Source: Thermoprotei archaeon (lineage in GTDB: Archaea > Thermoproteota > Thermoprotei_A > Marsarchaeales > UBA168). From it: a stretch of 12,488 nt of DNA. Positions within the stretch are counted from its first letter, which is position 1. Every line of letters begins with the position of its first letter. The notes beneath the pieces were generated by a model that did not search any database, had not been told where the DNA came from, and worked only from the letters and a program-made list of their open reading frames with translations. Below are positions 1-6,189 of the stretch, piece by piece. The DNA lies in NCBI GenBank assembly GCA_011055275.1, contig DSEZ01000066.1, positions 1 through 12,488 of the forward strand. The letters run 5' to 3'. The position numbers were made by a program, and so were the translations under genes.

Positions 1-528
1 ACTCCATATGGCTCCGTTGAGCGCGGCGAACTTGTGATAAGTAGGAGGAACGCAGCGCGTCATGAAGTACTTTTGGATAATGTCAGGATACCTCTTAACC
101 GCCTCGTCCATACTCATGAAGATAACGCCCTGCTTTGCCGCCTGATCTTTCATCCGCTCGTAGATCACCTCTGATTGATACATTATGCCGTTTCCAGCCA
201 AGAAGTTCCTCTCGGCCTCGGGTATGCCTAAGGCATCAAACGTTTTCTTGAGGTCAGCGGGAAGATCGCTTAAGCTGCTGGCTTTTTCCACGCTGGGCTT
301 AACGTAATAGGCGAGGTCATCAAGCTTCAGCCCACTGAGATCGACACCCCAGGTCGGCATAGGCTTGCTCTCAAATACCGAAAGGGAGTAAAGCCTCTTC
401 TTCAACATCCAATCTGGCTCTCCTTTTTCTCTGGAGAGAGCCGTAACTACTTCCTCGTTAATGTGCTTTAGCTCAGTGATCCCTTCCAGCCTACTCGCCT
501 CCCCATCTCGAATATCCTTCTCTTTCAA
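1..528 (-). CDS. sufB: SufB, Fe-S cluster scaffold (N-terminal part, cut by window edge)
   Basis: SufB is the scaffold of the cytosolic SUF iron-sulfur assembly machine and works with the SufC ATPase. About 176 N-terminal codons are visible of a family of about 470 residues; the rest lies left of the window. The reading shows the family's N-terminal landmarks: GEPDWML, then MPTWGVDLSGL, AYYVKP, KKTFDALGIPEAE, SEVIYERMK and a PPTYHKFAALN segment. The C-terminal beta-helix and ligand residues are not visible. The start is unusual: an in-frame TAA sits immediately before a TTG at 526-528, and no ATG or GTG occurs until the Met of WML, so TTG is the best start. This places the sufB start inside sufC with a 38-bp overlap, which suggests translational coupling. 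No separate promoter is seen, so it should be co-transcribed with sufC. Family identity is very likely; the exact start is inferred. Confidence 0.93.
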   Translation of the reverse strand, partial: MKEKDIRDGEASRLEGITELKHINEEVVTALSREKGEPDWMLKKRLYSLSVFESKPMPTWGVDLSGLKLDDLAYYVKPSVEKASSLSDLPADLKKTFDALGIPEAERNFLAGNGIMYQSEVIYERMKDQAAKQGVIFMSMDEAVKRYPDIIQKYFMTRCVPPTYHKFAALNGAIWS

Positions 529-1243
529 TTATCCTGGCCAAGGTGATATCGCCCTCGTCAACTATTTTCCCGCCTTTCATGACGTAAACGACGTCAGGTT
601 CAATGTAATTTAGCAGATCAAAGTGGTGCGTGATTATCAAAGCAGAATGCCCGTCTTCCACAAACCTCTTTATGGCATCCGCTACCACCCTTAAAGAATC
701 AACGTCAAGGCCTGAATCCACCTCGTCGAGTATGGCGAGCTTCGGCTGAAGCATGAGCATCTGCAGCACCTCGGATTTCTTTCCCTCTCCCCCTGAAAAT
801 CCCTCATTGACCCCACGCTCCAAAAAAGTCTCAGGGAATGACAACATGCTGGCTGTTGCGGACAACTTCTTCCTGAAATCTATTATGGACGGCCTACCAG
901 GACCACTCCAGCGAACCCTATACGCCTCCCATATCATATCCTTCAACGGGACCCCAGGTATCTCCACCTGCTTCTGAAATGCCATGAAAAGGCCCTTCTT
1001 CGCTCTCTCGTCAGCCCCTAAAGAAAGTAGGTCAATCCCGTCGAACTCGATTTTTCCAGATTTCACCACGAAGTCAGGGGAACCAGCTAAGGTCAGTGCA
1101 AGAGTAGACTTGCCCGATCCGTTTGGCCCCATTATAACGTGAACTCCGCCGTCCGGTAAAGAGAAAGTTACCCCATTGAGTATGTCCTTGCCATTTTTTG
1201 CTGAGACGGAAAGGTCTTCAACATCAAAGGTCATTTCAATCAT
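491..1243 (-). CDS. sufC: SufC, ABC-type ATPase of Fe-S cluster assembly
   Basis: SufC is a soluble ABC ATPase that drives Fe-S cluster assembly on the SufB scaffold; it is not a transporter subunit. At 250 residues it has the usual family length. Visible motifs are Walker A GPNGSGKST (residues 39-47), a Q-loop glutamine near 90 in FMAFQKQVEIPGV, the SufC-typical signature FSGGEGKK (149-156), Walker B LAILDEVD (169-176) followed by D-loop SGLD, and the H-loop in IITHH (about 206). The substitution of EGKK after the signature separates SufC from transport ATPases. The first Met (1243) is preferred over Met4 because the TATA-like box at 1264-1273 lies 21-30 nt upstream of it. The 3' end overlaps sufB. 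No SufD gene is visible; it may lie beyond the left edge. Confidence 0.96.
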   Translation of the reverse strand: MIEMTFDVEDLSVSAKNGKDILNGVTFSLPDGGVHVIMGPNGSGKSTLALTLAGSPDFVVKSGKIEFDGIDLLSLGADERAKKGLFMAFQKQVEIPGVPLKDMIWEAYRVRWSGPGRPSIIDFRKKLSATASMLSFPETFLERGVNEGFSGGEGKKSEVLQMLMLQPKLAILDEVDSGLDVDSLRVVADAIKRFVEDGHSALIITHHFDLLNYIEPDVVYVMKGGKIVDEGDITLARIIEREGYSRWGGE

Positions 1244-1263
1244 TCAACGTATAACTCACGCTA

Positions 1264-1273
1264 TTAAGTATAA
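1264..1273 (-). promoter_or_regulatory. TATA-like promoter element of sufCB
   Basis: TTATACTTAA on the minus strand lies 21-30 nt upstream of the sufC ATG, the spacing of an archaeal TATA box for a leaderless transcript. It sits in the 35-nt gap after the nfeD-like stop, so sufCB can be started separately from the upstream genes. Inferred from sequence only. Confidence 0.5.
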
Positions 1274-1278
1274 CGCTG

Positions 1279-2628
1279 TTATCCGCCAGAATCCTCCGCT
1301 AACTTTTCCACCCTAAGGATTATGCCGTTTACACCAGTCACCCTTACCCGATCGCCTTTTTTTATAACGTCAGAGGAAATCGCAGACCACTCCTCTGAGC
1401 TAACGATCACCGTGCCCTTTCCATCCCGGAAGTCCTCTGAAGCCCTTCCCGTGAGCCCGATCAGTCTCTCATTGTCAATGAGTTTAGGCTTAGCCCTCAA
1501 CGCTTGCCTAACCTTATCGAGGTAGAAAACGGCAAACCCCAGCGCAGCCGCTAAAAACCCAAACTCCACTCCCGTTACGACGGTAAACGCCGGCTGACTT
1601 GAGAAGTACCCGGGTGCTGAAGGAGATTCGTGTACTGAAGGGATCACAACCTCGCCATATAGCATGAGGAGGGCAGCCAACGATATTATGACGCCTGATG
1701 CCGCAAATAACCCATGCCCAGCTTTGAGCTCCAGAAACATGAAAGCTCCCGCTATAGCAAAAAGAATTATGGCTATGGGTGACGCGCCAACTATCCCCAT
1801 GCCATAAAGACCTAGGGCCAATGAAACGAGACCTACTACCGTCAATATTCCGGTGGGATGATAAAGATCAATAAGTATCGCGAAGAAACCCAAGTCGAGG
1901 AGCAACGCATCAAGCGTGCTGTTACTCAGATCGTATCTGAACTGATCCGCTAGGCTAGGTCCCACTATGTTAACGCTTGCCTGCGGGGGAATTATCCCCT
2001 CGGATTTCAGCATCGATATCAGCTGAGTTAAGTTGCTAGCGTAGCCATTCACAACATGTAAGGATATTGCTTGCTGCCATGTGTACGTCAACCCGCCTTC
2101 TGTTTTGTTGACGTTAGCCGAAACCATCATCCCTGCGGCCGTTCCATTGCGGCCATGCAGCGCGGCCTCTGATGACACCATTTCAGAATAGGCCCCCATT
2201 ATCTTCTGAACAACGTAGGTTGGCTCCGGCGTGGAAAAGATCGGAGAAGCTCCCCCAAAGCTTGACCCATTTTGAAGGTATATGTAGTTAGCCGCTTCCG
2301 ATATCAGGGAGCCAGCGCTAAAAACCCCTGGGGAAATTCCATAAACTATGAAAGTGCCATTATAGTTACTCTCGTAGTTATCAATGGCACTGATCATGTT
2401 AAGCATGTTAGATGAATCACCACCTGGGGTCGTGATCTCAAGGATGAAGTAGCGGTAGCCGCTAGCCTCAGCAACATTGATGTTGTTAATAAGGTAGTCC
2501 TGAGATGCAGGGTTTATTTCCATGTTCATGCTAATACCATACACCTGCTGCCCCACGCTCATAGCCGAGGCGGCAAAGCAAAACACGCCGAATAAGAGCA
2601 TCATCGCCAAAACAAAAACGATCTTCAC
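1279..2628 (-). CDS. NfeD-family membrane protein, ClpP-class serine protease-like
   Basis: Long-form NfeD proteins combine an extracytoplasmic ClpP/SppA-like protease domain, a membrane core and a cytosolic OB-fold, and usually pair with a stomatin/SPFH protein. This 449-residue protein shows that order: signal peptide or anchor (about 3-22), protease-like domain (about 28-215) with TTPGG (66-70) and the nucleophile segment FSAGS (Ser104), four or more hydrophobic segments (about 240-330 and 350-370), and a C-terminal OB domain (about 388-445) with IGLTGRA and GDRVRVTGVNG. The family's catalytic lysine, expected in the helix before GRN (159-161), is not seen; that segment reads AYSEMVSSEAALHGRN. 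Activity is therefore doubtful. The start is GTG, supported by a TTTAAA box 20-25 nt upstream. No stomatin gene is in the window. It follows L39e in the same direction but appears to have its own promoter. Confidence 0.88.
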   Translation of the reverse strand: MKIVFVLAMMLLFGVFCFAASAMSVGQQVYGISMNMEINPASQDYLINNINVAEASGYRYFILEITTPGGDSSNMLNMISAIDNYESNYNGTFIVYGISPGVFSAGSLISEAANYIYLQNGSSFGGASPIFSTPEPTYVVQKIMGAYSEMVSSEAALHGRNGTAAGMMVSANVNKTEGGLTYTWQQAISLHVVNGYASNLTQLISMLKSEGIIPPQASVNIVGPSLADQFRYDLSNSTLDALLLDLGFFAILIDLYHPTGILTVVGLVSLALGLYGMGIVGASPIAIILFAIAGAFMFLELKAGHGLFAASGVIISLAALLMLYGEVVIPSVHESPSAPGYFSSQPAFTVVTGVEFGFLAAALGFAVFYLDKVRQALRAKPKLIDNERLIGLTGRASEDFRDGKGTVIVSSEEWSAISSDVIKKGDRVRVTGVNGIILRVEKLAEDSGG

Positions 2629-2647
2629 AATTGTAAAAACGCGCGCG

Positions 2648-2653
2648 TTTAAA
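2648..2653 (-). promoter_or_regulatory. TATA-like element of the NfeD-family gene
   Basis: TTTAAA lies 20-25 nt upstream of the GTG start at 2628, followed by an alternating GC run (CGCGCGCG). The spacing fits a leaderless or near-leaderless transcript and supports the GTG start. It falls in the gap after the L39e stop. Confidence 0.45.
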
Positions 2654-2682
2654 CGGATTTTCTGGAAATCAGACGCTTAAAA

Positions 2683-2841
2683 TCACAGCTTTAGGCGAGG
2701 GCTCCTCCTCCAGCTCCGCATCCTTCTCGTGCGCCTCACTTTTCCTGCAGTTTTTTGCACGACCCATATGGGCACTGGTTCGGCTCTCCTGTTAGCCTTG
2801 GCCAGCCTTGCCTTCCTGGAGAAGGGTTTGCTCTTCGCCAA
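2683..2841 (-). CDS. rpl39e: 50S ribosomal protein L39e (small, 52 aa)
   Basis: L39e is a tiny basic protein that lines the polypeptide exit tunnel of archaeal and eukaryotic ribosomes. Its reading was found by translating the gap after L12: it begins with the MAKSKP pattern (family MARNKP-like), continues SRKARLAKANRRAEPVPIWV, where the PxW is a family hallmark, and ends in an Arg-rich stretch (RRTRRMRSWRRSPR) and KLKL-like LKL. Length 52 matches the family's roughly 50. The start is TTG at 2841, with GGTGA five bases before it as a good Shine-Dalgarno. Two in-frame GTG codons just upstream are less likely starts. It begins 21 nt after the L12 stop, so the two are probably one transcript. 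In many archaea L39e sits with L31e and eIF6; neither is here. Confidence 0.93.
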   Translation of the reverse strand: MAKSKPFSRKARLAKANRRAEPVPIWVVQKTAGKVRRTRRMRSWRRSPRLKL

Positions 2842-2862
2842 AGGGCTCACCACGGCCAGCGC

Positions 2863-3180
2863 TTATCCAAAGAGGGCCCCTAATCCCTCTGCAGCCTCTT
2901 CCTCTTCCTTCTCTTCTTCCTTTGGCTCTTCCTTCTTCTCCGCTGGCTTAGCTGCCTCTTCAACTTTAGGTTGTGGCGCAACTGCAGCTGGTGCTGCTGC
3001 AACCGCAGTGGCATTCTTGAGCACTTCATCGATGTTTATATTTTTAAGGGCTGCAACTGTCGCCTTAACCCTTACGTCGTCAGCCTGTATGCCAGCCGCT
3101 TCCAGCACCTTTTTCAAATTGTCCTCGGTAACCTCCTTACCTGCCTGATGGATCAATAGAGACGCATATACATACTCCAT
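2863..3180 (-). CDS. rpl12: 50S ribosomal protein L12 (P1 type, acidic stalk protein)
   Basis: Archaeal L12 dimers bind the C-terminal helices of L10 and form the ribosomal stalk that recruits translation GTPases. The 105-residue product starts [11 protein letters not shown], a classic archaeal P1 opening, followed by the helical dimerisation domain (about 1-58, with KKVLEAAGI and INIDEVL), an Ala/Pro hinge (about 60-70), a Lys/Glu-rich charged stretch, and the conserved tail GLGALFG that contacts elongation factors. It is complete. It lies with L39e, about 8.6 kb from the L11-L1-L10 operon on the other strand, although archaeal L12 normally directly follows L10. Whether a second copy follows L10 beyond the right edge cannot be seen. 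Confidence 0.97.
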   Translation of the reverse strand: MEYVYASLLIHQAGKEVTEDNLKKVLEAAGIQADDVRVKATVAALKNINIDEVLKNATAVAAAPAAVAPQPKVEEAAKPAEKKEEPKEEEKEEEEAAEGLGALFG

Positions 3181-3200
3181 GGTTAAGTCACTGGAAAATA

Positions 3201-3243
3201 GGACGTCACTATTAAAGTTTAATGGATACAGCTATGGACGTCA
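3201..3243. repeat. Two direct copies of GGACGTCA flanking the L12 TATA box
   Basis: GGACGTCA occurs at 3201-3208 and again at 3236-3243. Each contains the palindrome GACGTC. The first abuts the TATA-like box (3209-3218) on its downstream side and the second lies 18 bp upstream of it, so together they bracket the core promoter. They may be binding sites for a regulator of ribosomal genes, or coincidence; no known factor is assigned. Confidence 0.3.
3209..3218 (-). promoter_or_regulatory. TATA-like element of rpl12-rpl39e
   Basis: On the minus strand AACTTTAATAG-like sequence lies about 29-38 nt upstream of the L12 ATG. The distance predicts a leader of only a few bases. No Shine-Dalgarno is seen before the L12 start, which fits. 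Confidence 0.42.
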
Positions 3244-3300
3244 TCCCAAATCATGATGGAAAACAGGCCTTTATCAGGTAACCTTTCACGCGGAACACTA

Positions 3301-3330
3301 ACCAAGAGAACACAAAGAGCAAGATTAAGA
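3301..3330 (-). terminator. Pyrimidine-rich tract, possible rnp4 terminator
   Basis: Downstream of the rnp4 stop the minus strand carries TCTTAATCTTGCTCTTTGTG followed by TTCTC, a T-rich tract of the sort that ends archaeal transcription without a hairpin. It lies before the L12 promoter. The call is weak because the T runs are short and interrupted. Confidence 0.25.
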
Positions 3331-3368
3331 CATCGCACTTGGCTGGTAATCCGGCACAACGCACTTAA

Positions 3369-3728
3369 TCATTGCATCAAAATCATCGCATGTGGGCATC
3401 GCCGCGGCAAGGCCCGCATGCCATCCTCATCTTTTTCCTTCCTTAATTTTGGGTAGCTTCTGCTCACGCGGTAGCCGCATGATAAACAGGTCGTAACGGC
3501 CCTCCCACGTCTTAACCTTACCCGCGATGTAACAGAGGGAACCAAGACGGAGCCGCACTCAGGGCACACTTCGCGCCTAAGATAATATGGCCTTTGAATG
3601 TTGAACCTATCACAGAGCAGCAAGGCCTTCTGAGCGTACTCCTTAGAATTGGGCTTTTTCGCATTTTTTTCTGCCAAGCTCAGGTAATAGGTGACAACGC
3701 TTAGGACTTCAGCCTCTTTTTTGCCCAT
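3369..3728 (-). CDS. rnp4: RNase P protein component 4 (Rpp21/Rpr2 family)
   Basis: Rnp4 is a zinc-ribbon subunit of archaeal RNase P, the ribonucleoprotein that removes 5' leaders from pre-tRNA; it pairs with Rnp1 (Pop5/Rpp29 group partners lie elsewhere). The 119-residue product has an N-terminal helical part with AEKNAKK and SKEYAQKALLLCDRFNI, then the ribbon: CPEC (residues 55-58) and CLSC (81-84), separated by the family-typical VTSRVRLRRGRAV. All four zinc cysteines are present. A short tail (about 100-119) is not conserved as far as I can tell. An in-frame TTG gives a start two codons earlier, but the ATG at 3728 is preferred because TTTAAA lies 25-30 nt upstream of it. The gene is divergent from tmk, sharing a 110-bp intergenic region. 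Confidence 0.9.
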   Translation of the reverse strand: MGKKEAEVLSVVTYYLSLAEKNAKKPNSKEYAQKALLLCDRFNIQRPYYLRREVCPECGSVLVPSVTSRVRLRRGRAVTTCLSCGYRVSRSYPKLRKEKDEDGMRALPRRCPHAMILMQ

Positions 3729-3752
3729 CGTCAAAAAGTGATGGCAACTCTC

Positions 3753-3758
3753 TTTAAA
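3753..3758 (-). promoter_or_regulatory. TATA-like element of rnp4
   Basis: TTTAAA (in CCTTTAAAGA) lies 25-30 nt upstream of the rnp4 ATG at 3728. This supports that ATG over the TTG two codons earlier and predicts a leaderless message. Confidence 0.5.
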
Positions 3759-3769
3759 GGTTAGTTGTC

Positions 3770-3785
3770 AGCTCCCTTAGGAGCT
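3770..3785. repeat. Perfect inverted repeat between divergent rnp4 and tmk promoters
   Basis: AGCTCC-CTTA-GGAGCT is a 6-bp perfect inverted repeat with a 4-base centre. It lies between the two TATA-like boxes (3753-3758 and 3812-3818). The position suits an operator acting on either or both genes, but a repeat of this size can arise by chance. Confidence 0.35.
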
Positions 3786-3811
3786 AGTCGAGGCAGCTCA
3801 CACCAACACGC

Positions 3812-3818
3812 ATTTATG
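3812..3818 (+). promoter_or_regulatory. TATA-like element of tmk
   Basis: ATTTATG within the near-palindrome CGCATTTATGCG lies 21-27 nt upstream of the TTG start of tmk. This matches the spacing at other genes in the window and supports the TTG start. Confidence 0.42.
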
Positions 3819-3838
3819 CGAGGAGGCCTTACTATGGG

Positions 3839-4462
3839 TTGAGGGGTCTATTTGTTACTATCGAGGGCATTGACGGCTGCGGAAAGACCACGCAGGCGAG
3901 ACTACTTCATAAGAGGCTACTTCGCGACGGAATCGATACAGTACTAACACATGAACCAACAGATGGCCAGATAGGGAAGCTGATACAAAAACTGCTCAAA
4001 GGACAAGGGGAAGTTCCAGCGAAGCTCCTAGCGCTGCTCTTCGCTGCGGACCGCTATGATCACGTTGAAAAGCTCATAAGACCAGCGCTACAGTCAGGCA
4101 AAATAGTGATATGTGACCGCTACTATCACTCAAGCATAGCGTATCAGAGCTCCATGGGGGTCGACGAGGCCTACGTGAAGTGCATCAACGACTTCGCTGT
4201 AAAGCCCGACCTAGCCATACTCCTTAGGATTAGCGCTAAGACGGCAACGGCACGCGTAACCAAAAGAAAACATGTTCAATATACCGAGCAGGAAACCCTT
4301 CAGACTCGCGTTCAGCAAAAATATGAGCAACTCTGTCGCGAAGGTGAGCTAATCCCCATAGATGCAGAGGGAAACCGCGCGGACGTCCAACGGAAAATAT
4401 GGGCCCTTGTATCCGAAAAGCTCTCTGAAAGGCACGTTCACTATGAAAGGTCTGCTCCTTGA
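3839..4462 (+). CDS. tmk: Thymidylate kinase (dTMP kinase)
   Basis: Tmk phosphorylates dTMP to dTDP with ATP, an essential step to dTTP, in the cytosol. The 207-residue product has family length. It opens FVTIEGIDGCGKTT with the P-loop at residues 10-17, then THEPTDGQIG (about 37-46), FAADRYDH (the DR region near 70), the DR motif in ICDRYYHSSIAYQ (Asp93-Arg94) and a LID-like basic stretch RVTKRKH (about 139-145). The start is TTG, since MRGLFVTIEG is the expected N terminus and no in-frame ATG lies upstream. GAGGAGG at 3820-3826 is 12 nt before the TTG, and an ATG at 3834 begins a two-codon frame (Met-Gly-stop) whose TGA overlaps the TTG. It is transcribed away from rnp4. Confidence 0.95.
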   Translation: MRGLFVTIEGIDGCGKTTQARLLHKRLLRDGIDTVLTHEPTDGQIGKLIQKLLKGQGEVPAKLLALLFAADRYDHVEKLIRPALQSGKIVICDRYYHSSIAYQSSMGVDEAYVKCINDFAVKPDLAILLRISAKTATARVTKRKHVQYTEQETLQTRVQQKYEQLCREGELIPIDAEGNRADVQRKIWALVSEKLSERHVHYERSAP

Positions 4463-4510
4463 AGTCGTGCAGCGCTTGCTTAACCTGTATTATCAACTGA
4501 GCTTACGCAA

Positions 4511-4519
4511 CTTTTTTAT
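4511..4519 (+). promoter_or_regulatory. TATA-like element of the coiled-coil hypothetical gene
   Basis: CTTTTTTAT lies 24-32 nt upstream of the ATG at 4543, in the 80-bp gap after tmk. It suggests this gene has its own leaderless transcript rather than depending on tmk. The T run may also help end tmk transcription. Confidence 0.42.
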
Positions 4520-4542
4520 GTCCAGGGTACTGTTGATAACAT

Positions 4543-5187
4543 ATGGAAAACAGCGATCAGGAGAAGGCGTTATCATGGATAAAGAAAAGAATTGAGGAGC
4601 TCGACGAGGAATTAGCGGCGCTTAAAGCACTGGTGAGCGTAATGGAAAGCAACAGGACCCCGAAAGCAGAAGGCGTCCAAGTGGAGACCGAGGAGCCCAA
4701 GCAAGGCTCGGTCGAAGTCAGCGAAAAAACACCTCCCAAGGAAGCGAGGCCAGAACCCGTGCCGCAACCTGCGAAAGAAGAGGTCAGCGAGGTACCAACG
4801 GCACAAATATCCATAGGCGACAGGAAGGTTGCGGCCATATTCCAGCACGATAACGAAATGAAGATAGATCTGTTGGTAGCCCTTAAGCCCGATATCCCTC
4901 CTTTTAAGTCGTTCTTCCTGGATAAAGTTCTGGGGGACTACGAGAAGAGGGATAAGCAAAGAGAACAGGAGGGACAACTACCTGCTGGAGGCGCTTTAAC
5001 TTACGAGGTACTCACCGATAACGAGAACAACATAACGCAGATAAAAATCAAAAACATAAACGATCAGAGAAGAACAAGGGAGATCATATCCACGATACGC
5101 TGGACCATCGCAAGAATGATGGAAAAGGAAAACCGCCGACCTTCACATCCGAGGGGTAATCGAGCTCACGCTTTCCATAGCTACTAG
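4543..5187 (+). CDS. Conserved-looking archaeal protein of unknown function, N-terminal coiled coil
   Basis: I cannot name this 214-residue protein. It has three parts. Residues about 5-37 form a probable amphipathic helix or coiled coil (IKKRIEELDEELAALKALV). Residues about 38-88 are a Pro/Glu/Lys-rich, probably disordered linker. Residues about 90-197 look like a folded domain: KVAAIFQHDNEMKIDLL, then IPPFKSFFLDKVLGDYEK, LTYEVLTDNENNITQIKIKN and a final helix with REIISTIRWTIARMM. It has no signal peptide or membrane segment, so it is probably cytosolic. The last 20 residues (RRPSHPRGNRAHAFHSY region) are basic and low in pattern; the final 14 are encoded in the 45-bp overlap with the convergent gene. 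The domain reminds me of conserved hypothetical proteins in TACK archaea, but that is memory, not a search. It lies downstream of tmk; a functional link is not shown. Confidence 0.8.
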   Translation: MENSDQEKALSWIKKRIEELDEELAALKALVSVMESNRTPKAEGVQVETEEPKQGSVEVSEKTPPKEARPEPVPQPAKEEVSEVPTAQISIGDRKVAAIFQHDNEMKIDLLVALKPDIPPFKSFFLDKVLGDYEKRDKQREQEGQLPAGGALTYEVLTDNENNITQIKIKNINDQRRTREIISTIRWTIARMMEKENRRPSHPRGNRAHAFHSY

Positions 5188-6189
5188 GAACATCAGCGGC
5201 ATTATCACAAAGCTCGTAACTAAGATAAGCGCCGTTGGATTAAGTCCAAAGAACCCTCCGCCGATAGTTGCCGCGATCATGCCCATAGTCAATATCGTAA
5301 TCGGAAGTATGACGAACAGGGATATCACGCTTTCAGTCAACGCTCCTAGGTTTTCAAGGAACTTATCGATCGTAAGGCGCTTCTGGTTCATTATGTTCTC
5401 CCTTTCGTGATTTATGAAGGGCCTGAGATCCACACTGCTCTTCGTGCTCAGCACAAAGCTAGATAAGAAATTGGAAAGCTCGTCTGATGGGCTTCTTTTG
5501 GCTGCGTTCATTATTGCATCAGATGGGGATATTCCTAGGAGGTCTATCTCTTTCCTTATCTCGTTAATCTCGTCTATCCATATGCCATATATGTGCCTGT
5601 CCTTAAAGGAATTTATGAGCTCTTTCAACGGTGCCCCTGCTTCTATGTAGCTCGCGAACCTCTCCACAATGAAGGGCAGCACTGCCTCCAACTCTACTTT
5701 TCTTGACGATTTCTTAGACGATACGTAATAAAGGGGAGCTCCGAGTCCCAGCGAGAATCCTATAAGCCCTGTCGACGTTCCAAGCACCAAAGCGCTGACC
5801 AAATTACGGGTGATTGAAAAGAAGACCGCGAAGCCCGTGAAGAAACCTCCCACGGTTCCAACGAACATAAGTACCGACCAAAAGGCCATGAAATCCTGCT
5901 CATCAACGTAGATACCGGCCTTCTTGAGCTCGGGCACATACTCACGCACCAACGACGATAAGATCGAGAGAAAACCCATGTTCCGCCTGCTCCAAGCGCC
6001 AGCGCTCACTAAGGACTTGTTCTTTATGATAATTTCCTCACGGGTAGGCTCCTCTTCCAAGGAACCTCCTTCTAGCCGCTCGGCCTCGTCCGGAGGGACC
6101 TTGCCTGAAGACGCCTCAGATGGGGTGCGAACCTCTCCTATCTGAATTGTAACGTTAACCTTCTTTTTGAATAAGTCTTTAAGTTTCAC
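5143..6189 (-). CDS. Type II/IV secretion platform protein, single T2SSF domain (FlaJ/TadC-like)
   Basis: Such proteins are the inner-membrane platform on which a secretion ATPase acts to assemble type IV pili, archaella or related filaments. The 348-residue product has a hydrophilic acidic N-terminal part (about 1-85), two membrane helices (about 102-124 and 130-155), a cytosolic T2SSF-like helical domain (about 165-280; VLPFIVERFASYIEAGAPLK, then LLGISPSDAIMNAAKRSPSDELSNFL), and two more membrane helices (about 283-310 and 315-340). Archaellum FlaJ usually has two such domains and is longer; this has one, as in Tad systems. The start is GTG, and GTGA overlaps the ATPase stop by 4 bp, so the two genes are one translation-coupled operon. 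Its 3' end overlaps the convergent hypothetical gene by 45 bp. The filament it serves is unknown. Confidence 0.87.
   Translation of the reverse strand: MKLKDLFKKKVNVTIQIGEVRTPSEASSGKVPPDEAERLEGGSLEEEPTREEIIIKNKSLVSAGAWSRRNMGFLSILSSLVREYVPELKKAGIYVDEQDFMAFWSVLMFVGTVGGFFTGFAVFFSITRNLVSALVLGTSTGLIGFSLGLGAPLYYVSSKKSSRKVELEAVLPFIVERFASYIEAGAPLKELINSFKDRHIYGIWIDEINEIRKEIDLLGISPSDAIMNAAKRSPSDELSNFLSSFVLSTKSSVDLRPFINHERENIMNQKRLTIDKFLENLGALTESVISLFVILPITILTMGMIAATIGGGFFGLNPTALILVTSFVIMPLMFLVAMESVSSITPRM

Noticed and set aside
2729..3148. 139-codon plus-strand open frame rich in Ala and Ser
   Set aside because: It is the mirror of L12 and L39e; its Ser/Ala runs are the complement of the Glu/Lys/Ala-rich L12 hinge, and it has no family pattern.
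3239..3260. Possible C box (ATGATGG) of a C/D guide RNA near 3253
   Set aside because: One mismatch to the C box and no D box or second box pair at the expected distance.
3181..3368. Open minus-strand frame continuing after the rnp4 TGA stop (possible read-through)
   Set aside because: The continuation has no family similarity, Rnp4 is already full length, and the stop is followed by a pyrimidine-rich tract.
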